From Pseudomonas nicosulfuronedens (GTDB lineage: Bacteria; Pseudomonadota; Gammaproteobacteria; Pseudomonadales; Pseudomonadaceae): 64,000 bases of DNA. Location of the stretch: assembly GCF_005877905.1 (NCBI RefSeq), contig NZ_SWDV01000002.1, forward strand, positions 307,885 through 371,884, read 5' to 3'. A program made the translations under genes and the position numbers. The notes beneath the pieces are model-generated. The model had not been told where the DNA came from. It saw nothing but the letters and a program-made list of their open reading frames with translations, and searched no databases. The number at the start of each line of letters is the position of its first letter. Positions within the stretch are counted from its first letter, which is position 1. Shown one piece after another: positions 37,780 through 48,862 of this stretch.

Positions 37780-40614
37780 ATGACCGATTACAAAGCCACT
37801 CTGAACCTTCCCGAAACCGACTTCCCGATGAAAGCCGGCCTGCCGCAGCGCGAGCCGCAAACTCTCAAGCTCTGGAACGACATTGGCCTGTACCAGAAGC
37901 TGCGGAAGATTGGCGAAGGTCGCCCGAAATTCATCCTGCACGATGGCCCGCCCTACGCCAACGGCAGCATCCACATCGGTCACGCGGTCAACAAGATCCT
38001 CAAGGACATCATCGTCCGTTCCAAGACCCTGGCCGGCTACGACGCCCCCTATGTGCCGGGCTGGGACTGCCACGGCCTGCCGATCGAGCACAAGGTCGAG
38101 ACCACCCACGGCAAGAACCTGCCGGCGGACAAGACCCGCGAACTGTGCCGCGAATACGCCGCCGAGCAGATCGAAGGGCAGAAGGCGGACTTCATCCGTC
38201 TGGGTGTGCTGGGCGACTGGGACAATCCCTACAAGACCATGAACTTCTCCAACGAGGCCGGTGAAATTCGCGCGCTCGCCGAGATGGTCAAGCAGGGCTT
38301 CGTGTTCAAGGGCCTGAAGCCGGTAAACTGGTGCTTCGATTGTGGTTCCGCCCTGGCCGAAGCCGAGGTTGAATACGCCGACAAGAAGTCCGACGCCATC
38401 GATGTCGCCTTCCCGGTTGAAGATGCAGACAAGCTGGCCGCCGCCTTCGGTCTGGCCAGCCTGCCCAAGCCGGCCGCCATCGTCATCTGGACTACCACGC
38501 CCTGGACCATTCCGGCCAACCAGGCGCTGAACGTCCACCCCGAATTCACCTACGCGCTGGTCGATACCGGCGAGCGCCTGTTGGTGCTGGCCGAGGAGCT
38601 GGTCGAGTCCTGTCTGCAACGCTACGGTCTGGAAGGCCAGGTCATCGCCACCGTACAGGGCGAAGCACTGGATCTGATCCGATTCCGCCACCCGTTCTAC
38701 GAGCGCCTGTCGCCGGTCTACCTGGCCGAATACGTCGAACTGGGCGCCGGCACCGGCGTGGTTCACTCCGCCCCGGCCTACGGCGAGGACGACTTCCGTA
38801 CCTGCAAGCAGTACGGCATGGTCAACGACGACATCCTCAGTCCCGTGCAGAGCAACGGTGTCTACGTGGCCGACCTGCCGTTCTTCGGCGGCCAGTTCAT
38901 CTGGAAGGCCAACCCGGCCATCGTCGCCAAGCTCGATGAAGTCGGCGCGCTGCTCAAGCACGCCAGCATCAACCACAGCTACATGCACTGCTGGCGCCAC
39001 AAGACCCCGCTGATCTACCGCGCCACCGCGCAGTGGTTCGTCGGCATGGACAAGCAGCCGCAGACCGGTGCCACCCTGCGCGAGCGCGCGCTGGAAGCCA
39101 TCACCGAAACCGAATTCGTGCCCACCTGGGGCCAGGCGCGCCTGCACGGCATGATCGCCGGCCGTCCGGACTGGTGCATCTCGCGTCAGCGCAACTGGGG
39201 CGTGCCGATCCCGTTCTTCCTGCACAAGGCCACCGGCGAGCTGCACCCGCGCACCGTCGAGCTGATGGAAGCCGTCGCCCAGCGCGTCGAGAAGGAAGGC
39301 ATCGAGGCCTGGTTCAAGCTCGATGCCGCCGAACTGCTGGGCGATGAAGCCGCGCAGTACGACAAGATCAACGACACCCTGGACGTCTGGTTCGACTCCG
39401 GCACCACCCATTGGCACGTGCTGCGTGGCTCCCACGCTGAACTGGGCCATGCCAGCGGCCCGGCTGCCGACCTCTACCTGGAAGGCTCCGACCAGCACCG
39501 CGGCTGGTTCCATTCTTCGCTGCTGACCGGCTGCGCCATCGACGGCCACGCGCCGTACCGCCAGCTGCTGACCCACGGCTTCACCGTGGACGAGTCCGGC
39601 CGCAAGATGTCCAAGTCCCTGGGCAACACCGTGGTACCGCAGACCGTGATCGACAGCATGGGCGCCGACATCCTGCGCCTGTGGGTCGCTTCCACCGATT
39701 ACTCGGGTGAGATCGCCGTCTCCCAGCAGATCCTCCAGCGCAGCGCTGACGCCTACCGTCGTATCCGTAATACCACGCGCTTCCTGCTGTCCAACCTGTC
39801 CGGCTTCGACCCGGCCAAGGACCTGCTGCCCAACGACCAGCTGCTGGCCCTGGACCGCTGGGCCATCGACCGCGCGCTGCAGCTGCAGCGCGAGCTGGAA
39901 GAGGCCTACCGCGACTACCGCTTCTGGAACGTCTACTCCAAGGTGCACAACTTCTGCGTGCAGGAGCTGGGCGGCTTCTACCTGGACATCATCAAGGACC
40001 GCCAGTACACCACCCAGGAGAACAGCGTCGCCCGTCGCTCCTGCCAGACGGCCCTGTTCCACATTGCCGAGGCCCTGGTGCGCTGGATCGCACCGATCAT
40101 GGCGTTCACCGCCGAGGAAATCTGGAGCTTCATGCCGGGCGAGCGTGCCGAGTCGGTGATGCTGACCACTTGGTACGACGGCCTGACCGAGCTGCCGGCC
40201 GATGCCGAGCTGGACCGCGCCTACTGGGACGAAGTCATGGCTGCCAAGGCCGCCGTGAACAAGGAGCTGGAAAACCTGCGCAGCGCCAAGACCATCGGCG
40301 GCAACCTGCAGGCCGAGATCACCCTGTATGCCGAGGACTCCCTGGCCAAGCGCCTGGAGAAACTGGGCAACGAGCTGCGTTTCGTGCTGATCACCTCGGC
40401 CGCCACCGTCGCGCCGCTGGCCGATGCGCCGGCCGACGCGGTCGAAAGCGAGCTGCCAGGCCTGAAGCTGCAGGTCGTTAAGTCGTCCCATGCCAAGTGC
40501 GGCCGTTGCTGGCACTTCCGCGCCGATGTCGGCAGCAACGCTGCACATCCGGAACTGTGTGGCCGCTGCGTCGAGAACATCGAAGGCGCGGGTGAGGTGC
40601 GTCACTATGCCTAA
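37780..40614 (+). CDS. ileS: Isoleucyl-tRNA synthetase
   Basis: Charges tRNA-Ile, with editing of valine. 944 residues. Class I motifs: HIGH in [20 protein letters not shown] and KMSKS at 609-613 ([15 protein letters not shown]). The CP1 editing domain includes [20 protein letters not shown] and [16 protein letters not shown]. The C-terminal zinc finger has [10 protein letters not shown] and [10 protein letters not shown], so this is the short bacterial type with a zinc knuckle, normally sensitive to mupirocin. Its last 8 bases overlap lspA, implying coupled translation. No sign of a T-box leader, as expected for a pseudomonad. Confidence 0.98.
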   Translation: MTDYKATLNLPETDFPMKAGLPQREPQTLKLWNDIGLYQKLRKIGEGRPKFILHDGPPYANGSIHIGHAVNKILKDIIVRSKTLAGYDAPYVPGWDCHGLPIEHKVETTHGKNLPADKTRELCREYAAEQIEGQKADFIRLGVLGDWDNPYKTMNFSNEAGEIRALAEMVKQGFVFKGLKPVNWCFDCGSALAEAEVEYADKKSDAIDVAFPVEDADKLAAAFGLASLPKPAAIVIWTTTPWTIPANQALNVHPEFTYALVDTGERLLVLAEELVESCLQRYGLEGQVIATVQGEALDLIRFRHPFYERLSPVYLAEYVELGAGTGVVHSAPAYGEDDFRTCKQYGMVNDDILSPVQSNGVYVADLPFFGGQFIWKANPAIVAKLDEVGALLKHASINHSYMHCWRHKTPLIYRATAQWFVGMDKQPQTGATLRERALEAITETEFVPTWGQARLHGMIAGRPDWCISRQRNWGVPIPFFLHKATGELHPRTVELMEAVAQRVEKEGIEAWFKLDAAELLGDEAAQYDKINDTLDVWFDSGTTHWHVLRGSHAELGHASGPAADLYLEGSDQHRGWFHSSLLTGCAIDGHAPYRQLLTHGFTVDESGRKMSKSLGNTVVPQTVIDSMGADILRLWVASTDYSGEIAVSQQILQRSADAYRRIRNTTRFLLSNLSGFDPAKDLLPNDQLLALDRWAIDRALQLQRELEEAYRDYRFWNVYSKVHNFCVQELGGFYLDIIKDRQYTTQENSVARRSCQTALFHIAEALVRWIAPIMAFTAEEIWSFMPGERAESVMLTTWYDGLTELPADAELDRAYWDEVMAAKAAVNKELENLRSAKTIGGNLQAEITLYAEDSLAKRLEKLGNELRFVLITSAATVAPLADAPADAVESELPGLKLQVVKSSHAKCGRCWHFRADVGSNAAHPELCGRCVENIEGAGEVRHYA

Positions 40615-41116
40615 CGCCGATCGTTTCGGCCGCCTGCCCTGGCTGTGGATCACCGTGGTCGTGTTCGTCCTGGACCAGGTCACCAAGGCCTTCTTCCAGG
40701 CTGAGCTGAGCATGTACCAGCAGATCGTGGTCATTCCCGACCTGTTCAGCTGGACCCTGGCCTACAACACCGGTGCCGCGTTCAGCTTCCTGGCCGACAG
40801 CTCCGGCTGGCAGCGCTGGTTGTTTGCCCTGATCGCCATCGTGGTCAGCATCGTGCTGGTGGTCTGGCTCAAGCGCCTGAAGCGCGGCGAGACCTGGCTG
40901 GCCATCGCCCTGGCCCTGGTGCTGGGCGGCGCGCTGGGCAACCTGTACGACCGCATGGTCCTGGGGCACGTGGTGGACTTCATCCTCGTGCACTGGCAGG
41001 ACCAGTGGCGCTTCCCGGCCTTCAACCTGGCCGACAGCGCGATTACCGTCGGCGCCATCATGCTGGCGTTGGACATGTTCAAATCCAAGCATTCTGGAGA
41101 GGCCGCCAATGGCTGA
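40607..41116 (+). CDS. lspA: Lipoprotein signal peptidase II LspA
   Basis: Inner-membrane aspartic protease that removes signal peptides from prolipoproteins. 169 residues with four membrane segments ([68 protein letters not shown]). The catalytic aspartates sit in [20 protein letters not shown] and [15 protein letters not shown], and NTGAAFSFL is conserved. ATG at 40607 lies within ileS (8-base overlap); fkpB in turn starts 8 bases inside lspA. Substrates in this window include BamD and the small lipoprotein at 10536-10895. Confidence 0.97.
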   Translation: MPNADRFGRLPWLWITVVVFVLDQVTKAFFQAELSMYQQIVVIPDLFSWTLAYNTGAAFSFLADSSGWQRWLFALIAIVVSIVLVVWLKRLKRGETWLAIALALVLGGALGNLYDRMVLGHVVDFILVHWQDQWRFPAFNLADSAITVGAIMLALDMFKSKHSGEAANG

Positions 41117-41546
41117 TGTTCGTATTGGTGGTGATTCCCAAGTCACCCTGCATTTCGCCCTGAAACTGGATGACGGCAACGTCGTCGACAGCACTTTCGA
41201 CAAGCAGCCGGCCACCTTCAAGGTCGGTGACGGCAACCTGCTGCCGGGCTTCGAGCAGGCGCTGTTCGGCCTCAAGGCCGGCGACAAGCGCACCCTGACC
41301 ATCGAGCCCGAGAATGGCTTCGGCCAGCCGAACCCGGCCAACGTGCAGGTCATGCCCCGCGACCAGTTCCAGGGCATGGAGCTGGCCGAAGGCCTGCTGG
41401 TGATCTTCAACGATGCTGCCAAGACCGAGCTGCCGGGCGTCGTGAAAGAGTTCGACGAGCAGCACGTCACCATCGACTTCAACCATCCGCTGGCCGGTAA
41501 GACCCTGGCGTTCGAAGTCGATATCATCGACGTACAACCAGCCTGA
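41109..41546 (+). CDS. fkpB: FKBP-type peptidyl-prolyl isomerase FkpB (SlpA type)
   Basis: 145 residues, SlyD-like architecture: FKBP part with DDGNVVDSTFDKQPATFKVG and LLPGFEQALFGLKAGDKRTL, and an inserted IF (chaperone) domain (about 70-120: GFGQPNPANVQVMPRDQFQG, LLVIFNDAAKTELPGVVKEF). It lacks the His-rich metal tail of SlyD, which identifies SlpA/FkpB. The gene order lspA-fkpB-ispH is the same in E. coli. Start overlaps lspA by 8 bases; AGAGG is six bases upstream. Confidence 0.95.
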   Translation: MADVRIGGDSQVTLHFALKLDDGNVVDSTFDKQPATFKVGDGNLLPGFEQALFGLKAGDKRTLTIEPENGFGQPNPANVQVMPRDQFQGMELAEGLLVIFNDAAKTELPGVVKEFDEQHVTIDFNHPLAGKTLAFEVDIIDVQPA

Positions 41547-41556
41547 CTGGCTGCGC

Positions 41557-41620
41557 GGCCCGTCACTGGCGGGCCGTTGCACTTGAGGCGAAGTATTCCT
41601 ACCGGCCCCTCGTGGGCCGG
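41557..41620 (+). other. Two GC-rich hairpins between fkpB and ispH
   Basis: GGCCCG-TCACTGG-CGGGCC (41557-41575) and CCGGCCC-CTCGT-GGGCCGG (41602-41620). Neither has a T-run. They may weaken read-through from ileS-lspA-fkpB into ispH or act as RNA-stability elements. Confidence 0.5.
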
Positions 41621-41643
41621 CTTGCGTAGCACCCGAGGCCACC

Positions 41644-42588
41644 ATGCAAATCAAACTCGCCAATCCCCGCGGCTTCTGCGCCGGCGTTGACCGGGCGATC
41701 GAGATCGTCAACCGCGCCCTCGACGTCTTCGGGCCACCGATCTACGTGCGCCATGAAGTGGTCCACAACAAGTTCGTGGTGGAGAACCTGCGCAACCGTG
41801 GCGCTGTGTTCGTCGAGGAGCTCGACCAGGTGCCGGATGACACCATCGTCATCTTCAGTGCCCATGGCGTTTCCCAGGCAGTGCGCAAGGAAGCCGAGAA
41901 TCGCGGCCTGAAGGTCTTCGACGCCACCTGCCCGCTGGTGACCAAGGTGCACCTGGAAGTCGTGCGCTACAGCCGCGACGGCCACGAGTGCATCCTGATC
42001 GGCCACGAAGGCCACCCGGAAGTGGAAGGCACCATGGGGCAGTACGACGCCTCCAACGGCGGCGCCATCTACCTGGTGGAGGACGAGGACGATGTCGCTG
42101 CGCTGCAAGTGCGCAACCCCGAGGCGCTGCATTTCGTCACCCAGACTACCCTGTCGATGGATGACACCTCCAAGGTGATTGACGCCTTGCGCGCGAAATT
42201 CCCCTCGATCATGGGGCCGCGCAAGAACGATATCTGCTATGCCACCCAGAATCGCCAGGATGCGGTGAAGGAACTGGCCGACCAGTGTGATCTGGTGCTG
42301 GTAGTAGGCAGCCCGAACAGCTCGAACTCCAACCGCCTGCGCGAGCTGGCCGAGCGCATGGGAACCCCCGGCTACCTGATCGATGGCGCCGAGGACATGC
42401 AGAAGGAGTGGTTCGATGGCGTGCAGCGCATCGGCATCACCGCTGGCGCTTCTGCTCCGGAAGTGCTGGTGCGAGGCGTGATCCAGCAACTGCGCGACTG
42501 GGGCGCGGAGCCTGAGGTGGAGCTGGATGGGCGGGAGGAGAACATCACCTTCTCGATGCCCAAGGAGTTGCGGGTGAAGGCGCTATGA
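41644..42588 (+). CDS. ispH: 4-hydroxy-3-methylbut-2-enyl diphosphate reductase IspH (LytB)
   Basis: Last step of the MEP pathway: reduces HMBPP to IPP and DMAPP with a [4Fe-4S] cluster. 314 residues. The three cluster cysteines are in [28 protein letters not shown] and [13 protein letters not shown]. Also [41 protein letters not shown] and [23 protein letters not shown] at 41644 has CCGAGGCC upstream. It ends the ribF cluster, facing the pilus operon across a strong bidirectional terminator. Confidence 0.98.
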   Translation: MQIKLANPRGFCAGVDRAIEIVNRALDVFGPPIYVRHEVVHNKFVVENLRNRGAVFVEELDQVPDDTIVIFSAHGVSQAVRKEAENRGLKVFDATCPLVTKVHLEVVRYSRDGHECILIGHEGHPEVEGTMGQYDASNGGAIYLVEDEDDVAALQVRNPEALHFVTQTTLSMDDTSKVIDALRAKFPSIMGPRKNDICYATQNRQDAVKELADQCDLVLVVGSPNSSNSNRLRELAERMGTPGYLIDGAEDMQKEWFDGVQRIGITAGASAPEVLVRGVIQQLRDWGAEPEVELDGREENITFSMPKELRVKAL

Positions 42589-42609
42589 GTTCTCGCTGAT
42601 CCGCGAGCG

Positions 42610-42641
42610 GAAAAAAGGGCCGACATTGTCGGCCCTTTTTC
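42610..42641. terminator. Bidirectional terminator between ispH and pilE
   Basis: AAAAAAGGGCCGAC-ATT-GTCGGCCCTTTTTC. A-tract and T-tract on opposite sides let it serve both the plus-strand ispH transcript and the minus-strand pilus operon, whose stop is at 42643. Confidence 0.95.
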
Positions 42642-42642
42642 T

Positions 42643-43080
42643 TTACCAGCAGTTCTCCAGTGTATCGCTGCCGCTTTTGGTCTTGATGCCTGTGCTATCC
42701 AGAGTGAGCGTACCGCACTTGCTATCGCCGGCTTGCGCCCCGGTCGGGGTCGCGGTCAGGTTCACGCAGCTAGCAATGGTCTTTCCGCTGCAGGCTGCTG
42801 CCGTGATGTTGTATTTGCGGGACTCGCTCGCGACGGCACCATTGGCGTCAGCCGTATATCCCAGTCCTCCGCTCGCTGTGCCCAGCGTTGCTGTGTAGGT
42901 CTGGTTCTGCGAGAAGAACCTTTCCTGGGCCTGGAGCACTTCCATCAGCTTGGCTTTCCCGTCGGCTCGTCCTGAGCGCAGCACATACTGCTCATAGCTG
43001 GGGTAGGCGATGGCGGCAATGATGCCGATGATCGCGACGACAATCATCGCTTCAATCAGCGTAAATCCCTTTTGACGCAT
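42643..43080 (-). CDS. pilE: Minor type IV pilin PilE
   Basis: 145 residues. Class III signal peptide of five residues: [27 protein letters not shown], cleaved by PilD before Phe1, with Glu5 present. The rest is a pilin head with a C-terminal disulphide pair ([12 protein letters not shown] ... LENCW) plus an internal [11 protein letters not shown] pair. Minor pilins prime pilus assembly at the inner membrane. The ATG overlaps the stop of pilY1 by one base (TGATG), so translation is coupled; an upstream extension to 43152 is inside pilY1. It is the last gene of fimU-pilV-pilW-pilX-orf-pilY1-pilE. Confidence 0.95.
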   Translation of the reverse strand: MRQKGFTLIEAMIVVAIIGIIAAIAYPSYEQYVLRSGRADGKAKLMEVLQAQERFFSQNQTYTATLGTASGGLGYTADANGAVASESRKYNITAAACSGKTIASCVNLTATPTGAQAGDSKCGTLTLDSTGIKTKSGSDTLENCW

Positions 43081-46000
43081 CAATTCTCTCTCCAGTAGGT
43101 ACCGCTTACGGCGTTGTTCGTCTTGCACAGGCCGGAGCTGGTGAAGGTGCATTTCAGGTCGCCGCCGTTACCGTCTCCCGAGGGCTTTTCCGAGCCTACC
43201 AAGATGGTCGTCTTGTCGTCCCCGAGAATGATGGCGGGGGTCGGTGGAATACCACCGCGGACCAGATCGAACGACCGGCTGGGTGTCTCGGAGCCGCTGA
43301 CCGTCTTGGTATAGACGGCGGAAGCGTCCACCAGGCTCATGGCGTACATGCGACCACGTCCCACATCCGGACCACAGGTGGTAACGGTCTGGCCATTGGG
43401 GCTGAAGGTGGTGAACAGCACCGCACCCTGGTAGCTGATCGAGGTGGCCAGTACTTTCTCGCCCTGCGGGAAGCGTACGAACCAACCGCTACTGGCATTC
43501 AGCAGATCCGAGTTGACGGTGTAGCTATCGCCCGGCGTCAGCTGCTGATAGAGCGTATTGATTTCGCCGCGCAGGACCGGGATTTGCGTCAACGCATTGC
43601 TGCGTGCCTTGTTGCGCAGATAGTCGTAGGCCTCGAAGGTGCTCAGCGGCGGGGTGGTGTCCTGGGCAGTGGCATCTTGCAGTTCGGCTGAGGTCAGCAG
43701 GTTGCTCGAGGAGTTATACGGCGCATTGGATAGTGCCTGGAGCTCGGCCTGCAAGGTGGAAGCCTGACTGACCAGGCCGACCCTCTGCGTTTCCAGATCG
43801 GTGGCCAGTTGCAGCAAGCCGTTCTGGCTGCTGGCCTTGGCCTGAAGGTCCGAGGCCGTCTTGGCCACTGGCAGTTCATTGAGAGTGGTGACGTCCACGG
43901 TGCTCGGCACATCCGTCAGGCCGAGTTGCGAGGCGATGGCTTGAACGGCGTTGTTCGCCGCGGCGACGTCTTTGGCGGTGATAGCTTGGTTGAGGCTATT
44001 GATGGCCGCGCTCAGATCGACCCCGTTGAGCGAGTTCCGCTGGGTATAGGCGGTGGACGCCTGATAAGCGGTGCGGGCCTGGTCCAGGTCCGTTTGCAGG
44101 GCGTTGAGGGTCGTATCGGATGCGCCACTGGCCTTGGCATCGAGAACGGCTTGTTCCTTGGCAGTAATGGAGGTTGCTGCGTTCTCCAGCGTTTTCTGCA
44201 CGATCATGACGCCGGCCATCTGCTGCCCCAAGGCTTGAGCCGAACCGGTGTCGAAGGCAAACAGCTGTTTCAGGGAGGTCTGCAGTGCCAGCAATTGATT
44301 CTGCAGCGTGCTTTGCTGTGACGTCTCAGGCGAGTGCTCGTCCAGGAACGGGTTTTCCTTGTAGATCGCATCGATCTGAGCCTGGCGTTGTGTTGCGTCG
44401 CTGTTGGCCTGGGTCAGCTGGTTGTATTTCTGGGTGTAGCCGATGCTGCTCTTGTAGCTATCGAAGTTGGTATCTGCAGTGCTGGTCGCCTGATTCAGCT
44501 GCGCGATCTGACCAAGTTTCGTGTCGATGCTCTGCTTGATCTGTTGAGCTTGCTGGCTGGTGAGGTTGACGCTGGTCACATCGACCAGGCTCGATTCCGT
44601 CAGAGTGGTGTAGCTGGACGGCCCGGAGTACACGTTGCTGTCACGCAGAACGTAGAACCGATCGACGGTATCCTCGTTGAGGGGGTGTTCGCGGTAGCCG
44701 CTGCCCAGGGCGATGGTGAAGTAGGTCTTGCCACCACGTTCGCGAATCAGGGATACGTCGGGCGCGTTGTAGAAGCGGCGGTTTTCCGCTGCCGTGGTAC
44801 CGCCCAGCGCGGCGATGCGGCCGCCCGTGGCGAAGTTGCTCGAGCCTGCGTTGCCGGAGTTCAGATCGATACGGAAGACCTGGCCCCGCGTATCCGCCAT
44901 GAAAATGGTGTCGATCAGACCATCACCAGTGATGTCGACCAGTGTAGGGTCAGCCGGGATGCTGTTCGTCAGGGTGGCAATCTTCAGGTTGGCAGATGTT
45001 TCAGCCGTTACACCGGCATGCCACAGCAGCGCTCCAGTCGCGGCATCGACCATGTACAGGGCGTTGCCAACGGTGTCGTTGGTGGGCGTATTGGGTGACT
45101 CGGTATCCTGGTTGGTGTCGTAACCACCAGTGAAGAACAACACGCTCTTGATGGCGCCGTTGAACTTCACCTTAGCCAGCTTGGGGGACGACCAGGTTTG
45201 CCCCAGTTTCTCGAAACCGGTGCTGGTGCCACCCTTGATCACCCACTTCAGTTTGGGTGTGATGGTGACCGAGCCGCTGGTGCTGGAGGGGCTTACGTCC
45301 AGGGCGTAGTAGTTGCGCCCGCCGCGGCGCATGCCGGCGTACAACGTTGCCTGGGTGACGGTGCGCGTCGAAGTGGAGCTTACTGCGCCGTAAGTCACGT
45401 TCATCTCCAACTGTCCATCCATCCCGTAGCGCTTCATGGCCGATCCTTTCGGGTCGGTCAGGTAGTAATTCAGGTTGGGCAGTAGCTCCTTGGGTATGAA
45501 GGAGAAAATCTCGGCGCCAGTGGAGGGATCGACTGCGTTGATGAAACCTTCGTTGGTGCCATAGAACAGCACAAGCCGCTCCGTCGAAGTGGCCGTCGGA
45601 GGCGTGGCCTGGGAGTTGGCAACTCGCTGCAGATCCTCGTCTGTCACGTAGGCGACCAGGCGAGGCTCGCTGTGCAGAATGTCGGCGATGGCGAGGCGGG
45701 CCGACCCGTCACTCGGGTTGATGCCCACGCCCCAGTTGATGGTGTCGGTGCGCGACTGATCACTGGCGTTGGTCGCCAGGCCGAGCATTGCCTTGGTAAT
45801 CCCCGTGTTGCTGGTAGACAGCGCCGACAGCGCGGCGGAGTCAGTGAGGCCGGGCGCCCGGTCCTGGCCCGTGTAAGTCAGGATATTCCGAGTGGACGGG
45901 TTGATCAGTCGGCTTGCCGCACCACCCAGCTTCACGTCCTTGCCGTCGGCGGTGGTGCTCCAGTAGCTGGTCGATGTCGTACTGAAGAAGCCAGTGGAAC

Positions 46001-47228
46001 TGTCCACGGCATTATTGCCGTTGCGATCCATCACAATGGAACTGCCCGTGGTGTCCTTGCCTAGCTTGTACTTCTTGATGTTGCCAAACCAGCGTGCGCC
46101 TTCCGCGGGGCGGAACAGCGCGTAGTACAAGTCATTGCGATAACCGAGGTTGTTGTAGGCGCTGACCGAAACGCTGGGGGTGGCGAAGGTGGTGTTCTCG
46201 GCCAGGATATCCACGGCGATCGAGCGAAGCGCTTCAGCCAGTTCAGAGGTATTGCTGGTGGTGAAGAATCGCCCGCCGCCCAGCGTAGCGCTGTCCTCCA
46301 GGAGACGGGTGTCGCTGATGTTGCCAAAGCCGATGGTATAGGTGTTGACCGTCTGCTTGCCTGTCTGGCTCGAACTCACGTCCTGGTTCGCCATGTACTC
46401 GGCAAGGCCGGGCATCCAGCAGCCCGAAGTGGTCCCGTTATCGTCGGTCGGGTAGTTTCGGTTGCACGACTTGTAAGTCTGATTGACTGATGAAACGAGA
46501 CTCTGAACGGTGCTGTTTGCACCGACGTCGTTGCTTGGCAGTCCGTCGGTCAGAACAATGATGTTGCTCTTCTGGCATGAGTACTGAATCGGTGACTTGT
46601 ACTTGCTGCCTGTCATCGACCCGCTGTCGCTCTTCCAGGGGCTAACCAGTTTCGCGTCGAGCTTGTTCTCTATATACCCCTTGGAATTGAGGCCGTAGCT
46701 CGGGGTGCCTCCCGACATGTACAGATAAGTTTCGTAGTACGACTCCAGCAGGGGCGTACCACCGTCGGCGTAGTAGGTGCTCAGCGCCGTCTTGAACGCG
46801 CTAGCAACATCGCCTGCGCGCTGCATCGGGATATTGACGAAGCCGCCGTTGCTCGAGGAGTCGAAGCGGGCCAACCCGATGTTTACATCGTTGCTGGCGG
46901 CCAGCTCATCCACCAGCGAATTGACTACTTCCTTGACCACCTGAATTCGGGTCTTGGTACCTTTGGTCCTGTTCGAGTTGGTGCACCAGTTTTCCGGAAC
47001 GGTGTTGGTACCGTTGTAGTTCAGCGTCTTGCAGTTGGTGCCCGGTACCGAACTGAGCATCGACCCGGAGGTGTCGATAAGGAACATCAGGTTCGGGCGG
47101 ATACGCTGGTCTGCCGGAAGATCACGGGTGACATAAATCTCGGTATCGTCGGCCATTGCGGTTTGCAGGCCGCCAGAGACATAGGCGAAGGCGGAGAGCC
47201 CGAGAAGAAGGTTGCGCTTGAGTTTCAT
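43080..47228 (-). CDS. pilY1: Type IV pilus tip adhesin/assembly factor PilY1, with long helical insert
   Basis: 1382 residues; P. aeruginosa PilY1 is about 1,160. Signal peptide [20 protein letters not shown]... (about 28). VWA-like N-terminal part with a MIDAS motif [10 protein letters not shown] (about 50-60) and cysteines ([18 protein letters not shown]). The C-terminal beta-propeller contains the PilY1 signature [20 protein letters not shown] and a calcium-type loop [19 protein letters not shown]. Between about residues 885 and 1245 lies a Gln/Ala/Thr/Ser-rich coiled-coil stretch ([40 protein letters not shown]), after which the propeller resumes with [14 protein letters not shown] at 47228 overlaps the preceding stop (TGATG); the GTG one codon earlier is less likely. 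Function: priming and stabilising pili, calcium-dependent control of retraction, surface sensing. Confidence 0.94.
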   Translation of the reverse strand: MKLKRNLLLGLSAFAYVSGGLQTAMADDTEIYVTRDLPADQRIRPNLMFLIDTSGSMLSSVPGTNCKTLNYNGTNTVPENWCTNSNRTKGTKTRIQVVKEVVNSLVDELAASNDVNIGLARFDSSSNGGFVNIPMQRAGDVASAFKTALSTYYADGGTPLLESYYETYLYMSGGTPSYGLNSKGYIENKLDAKLVSPWKSDSGSMTGSKYKSPIQYSCQKSNIIVLTDGLPSNDVGANSTVQSLVSSVNQTYKSCNRNYPTDDNGTTSGCWMPGLAEYMANQDVSSSQTGKQTVNTYTIGFGNISDTRLLEDSATLGGGRFFTTSNTSELAEALRSIAVDILAENTTFATPSVSVSAYNNLGYRNDLYYALFRPAEGARWFGNIKKYKLGKDTTGSSIVMDRNGNNAVDSSTGFFSTTSTSYWSTTADGKDVKLGGAASRLINPSTRNILTYTGQDRAPGLTDSAALSALSTSNTGITKAMLGLATNASDQSRTDTINWGVGINPSDGSARLAIADILHSEPRLVAYVTDEDLQRVANSQATPPTATSTERLVLFYGTNEGFINAVDPSTGAEIFSFIPKELLPNLNYYLTDPKGSAMKRYGMDGQLEMNVTYGAVSSTSTRTVTQATLYAGMRRGGRNYYALDVSPSSTSGSVTITPKLKWVIKGGTSTGFEKLGQTWSSPKLAKVKFNGAIKSVLFFTGGYDTNQDTESPNTPTNDTVGNALYMVDAATGALLWHAGVTAETSANLKIATLTNSIPADPTLVDITGDGLIDTIFMADTRGQVFRIDLNSGNAGSSNFATGGRIAALGGTTAAENRRFYNAPDVSLIRERGGKTYFTIALGSGYREHPLNEDTVDRFYVLRDSNVYSGPSSYTTLTESSLVDVTSVNLTSQQAQQIKQSIDTKLGQIAQLNQATSTADTNFDSYKSSIGYTQKYNQLTQANSDATQRQAQIDAIYKENPFLDEHSPETSQQSTLQNQLLALQTSLKQLFAFDTGSAQALGQQMAGVMIVQKTLENAATSITAKEQAVLDAKASGASDTTLNALQTDLDQARTAYQASTAYTQRNSLNGVDLSAAINSLNQAITAKDVAAANNAVQAIASQLGLTDVPSTVDVTTLNELPVAKTASDLQAKASSQNGLLQLATDLETQRVGLVSQASTLQAELQALSNAPYNSSSNLLTSAELQDATAQDTTPPLSTFEAYDYLRNKARSNALTQIPVLRGEINTLYQQLTPGDSYTVNSDLLNASSGWFVRFPQGEKVLATSISYQGAVLFTTFSPNGQTVTTCGPDVGRGRMYAMSLVDASAVYTKTVSGSETPSRSFDLVRGGIPPTPAIILGDDKTTILVGSEKPSGDGNGGDLKCTFTSSGLCKTNNAVSGTYWREN

Positions 47229-47575
47229 CACGGGGACTCCGGTTTACGCAGGAAGACCTTGGACGCACGGGTCGGGTCGGCTATCGGAAACATGATCATG
47301 CCGCTCCAGTCGATTTTCCCGCCCAGCTCGCTGAACTCCACCGGAGCGCCGCCGAGAACGAAGACCGTGTCGCGGTTATAGGTGAAGCGGCGGCTGGGAC
47401 ACTCTGTGCAGGGAAGGGCGAGGATCACCCCGGCCTCCCCGTTGGGGCCGGAGCTCGCGTTGATGATCATCTGGGTATCTTCTATGTACCCGGTGTTTTC
47501 TTCGTCTTCTGCATGGGCCGCGACGCTGAAAGCGTTGGCGCAAATCGCAAGAGCGAACAGGAGGATGCGTCTCAT
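47228..47575 (-). CDS. Small periplasmic protein of the minor-pilin operon
   Basis: 115 residues from the ATG at 47575 (MRRILLFALAICANAFSVAAHA, signal peptide). The mature protein is EDEENTGYIEDTQMIINASS and ends MFPIADPTRASKVFLRKPES; one CxxC pair occurs in ALPCTECPSRRFTYN. It lies 8 bases after pilX and its stop overlaps the pilY1 start, so it is made in step with PilY1. P. aeruginosa has a protein of similar size (PilY2) in this operon, but as I recall after pilY1. Whether this is PilY2 moved, or an unrelated pilus accessory protein, I cannot tell. An upstream extension to 47677 overlaps pilX and is rejected. Confidence 0.82.
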   Translation of the reverse strand: MRRILLFALAICANAFSVAAHAEDEENTGYIEDTQMIINASSGPNGEAGVILALPCTECPSRRFTYNRDTVFVLGGAPVEFSELGGKIDWSGMIMFPIADPTRASKVFLRKPESP

Positions 47576-47583
47576 ACGAGGGC

Positions 47584-48069
47584 CTATTTCGAATTGATGA
47601 AGTAGATGCCTTGGACCTGGTTGGACGATGCACCGTTGTCCAGGCGGGAGGCCGAGTTGATCTCGTAACCCGAGCATTCGAACTTGCCGACGCTGGCGCC
47701 TTCGCAGATGCCCTTGTTCATGAAGCGAATGGTGTTGGTGGTGATATTCGCGTTAGTCAGGATGGCGTCCACGGCCACGGTGCGGCGTCGATCGGGAAAG
47801 CCACTGATGGCATCTGCGCTCTGGTTGGCGGCATCCAGCAAAGGTTTGCGGCCTAGCAGGTTTGCGTTGTACGCCGCCATCTGCGAACGGATTTCGCTTT
47901 GGGCATTCTGGTAGGTCAGTCCCCGGAACTGCGAGTTGCCGGCCATCCGCTCTTCCATGTTGGTCAAGCGTGCGGCGGTGATGCCGGCGATGGTCAGTAC
48001 GGCGAGGAACACCAGGGCCACGATGAGGCCGGCGCCTTGTTGGGTACGAAGTGAAAGGGCGTTCCGCAT
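47584..48069 (-). CDS. pilX: Minor pilin PilX (GspK-like)
   Basis: 161 residues. Prepilin leader MRNALSLRTQQG|AGLIVALVFLAVLTIAGITA; position +5 is Val rather than Glu, a feature of the GspK/PilX branch that sits at the pilus tip. The head has TNMEERMAGNSQFRGLTYQN and a cysteine pair (GICEGASVGKFECSGY). The PilX-like motif GLTYQNAQSEIRSQMAAYN is typical. 7-base gap from pilW, 8 bases to the small periplasmic gene. Confidence 0.9.
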   Translation of the reverse strand: MRNALSLRTQQGAGLIVALVFLAVLTIAGITAARLTNMEERMAGNSQFRGLTYQNAQSEIRSQMAAYNANLLGRKPLLDAANQSADAISGFPDRRRTVAVDAILTNANITTNTIRFMNKGICEGASVGKFECSGYEINSASRLDNGASSNQVQGIYFINSK

Positions 48070-48076
48070 GCGAGCC

Positions 48077-48862
48077 TCAGTAAGTGTTCTTAAGACCGAT
48101 GGTTGTGCTGAAAATCTGGCGTGCGAATCCGTCGTTCGGCGTCAGCGCAGCGGCGTCCAGCAGGTAGTAGCCACGTTGTGGCGGAGCCGGTGACACCGTT
48201 GTCTGGGAGTTGGCCAGTACCGCGACACGAACTGCCCTGACATCCGCCCACTTCGAGACTCTGTTGGCCGACACATAACGTGTGACGCCTTCCGGGTTGC
48301 CGTCGGTGCTGATGCCGTAGAGGACCTGCATCGCATCGATGCCGGGCACCAGCGCCTGGTTCTGGCTGAGCCAGGCTGTCTCACCGAGGAAATAGGAACT
48401 GCATGTCAGGTTGCCGTCACTGACACGGAAGACATTCACCAGAACTTTTCCCACGTTGGCAGTAGTCACTTCGGTTCCAGCACAGTCGCGTCGTTTGTTG
48501 CTGTCGGAACTGTCTGGCGGGACCTGGAACGCTACAGCGATACTGTCGGAAGCATTCCCGTTACCGTTGCTGCTGCAGGGGGTGTCATCCGGGCCTACAC
48601 AATTGGGGCCTTGAATCGCCATTGGCTTGGGTAGAATCGAGCCGGGCTCCAGGTAGCCGCCCAGGCGCACGCTGCTGGAGATGAAGGTGAGGGCGAAGCG
48701 CCCGCTTTCCTGCATGCGCGAGGTCGCATCGTTCGCGCTGTAGGTTTGCCGGACAGACAGGAAGACCTGGATGACACCCAGCATGAGAACCAGGCTGAGG
48801 GTCATTGCGATCATCAGCTCGACCAGGGTCAGGCCGGCCTGGCGGCGGTTAAGAGGCATCAT
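48077..48862 (-). CDS. pilW: Minor pilin PilW (GspJ-like)
   Basis: 261 residues from the ATG at 48862 (a second ATG follows at once, at 48859). Leader MMPLNRRQAG|LTLVELMIAMTLSLVLMLGV with Glu5. The PilW block RMQESGRFALTFISSSVRLG is conserved, then QGPNCVGPDDTPC, the DCAGTEVTTANV segment, and the C-terminal PPQRGYYLLDAAALTPNDGF. The start overlaps the pilV stop (ATGA). The long upstream reading frame to 49180 lies inside pilV and is a shadow. Confidence 0.92.
   Translation of the reverse strand: MMPLNRRQAGLTLVELMIAMTLSLVLMLGVIQVFLSVRQTYSANDATSRMQESGRFALTFISSSVRLGGYLEPGSILPKPMAIQGPNCVGPDDTPCSSNGNGNASDSIAVAFQVPPDSSDSNKRRDCAGTEVTTANVGKVLVNVFRVSDGNLTCSSYFLGETAWLSQNQALVPGIDAMQVLYGISTDGNPEGVTRYVSANRVSKWADVRAVRVAVLANSQTTVSPAPPQRGYYLLDAAALTPNDGFARQIFSTTIGLKNTY

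Noticed and set aside
37150..40734. 1194-codon open frame antisense to ribF and ileS
   Set aside because: Same shadow effect of high third-position GC; it spans two real genes and has no recognisable domain.
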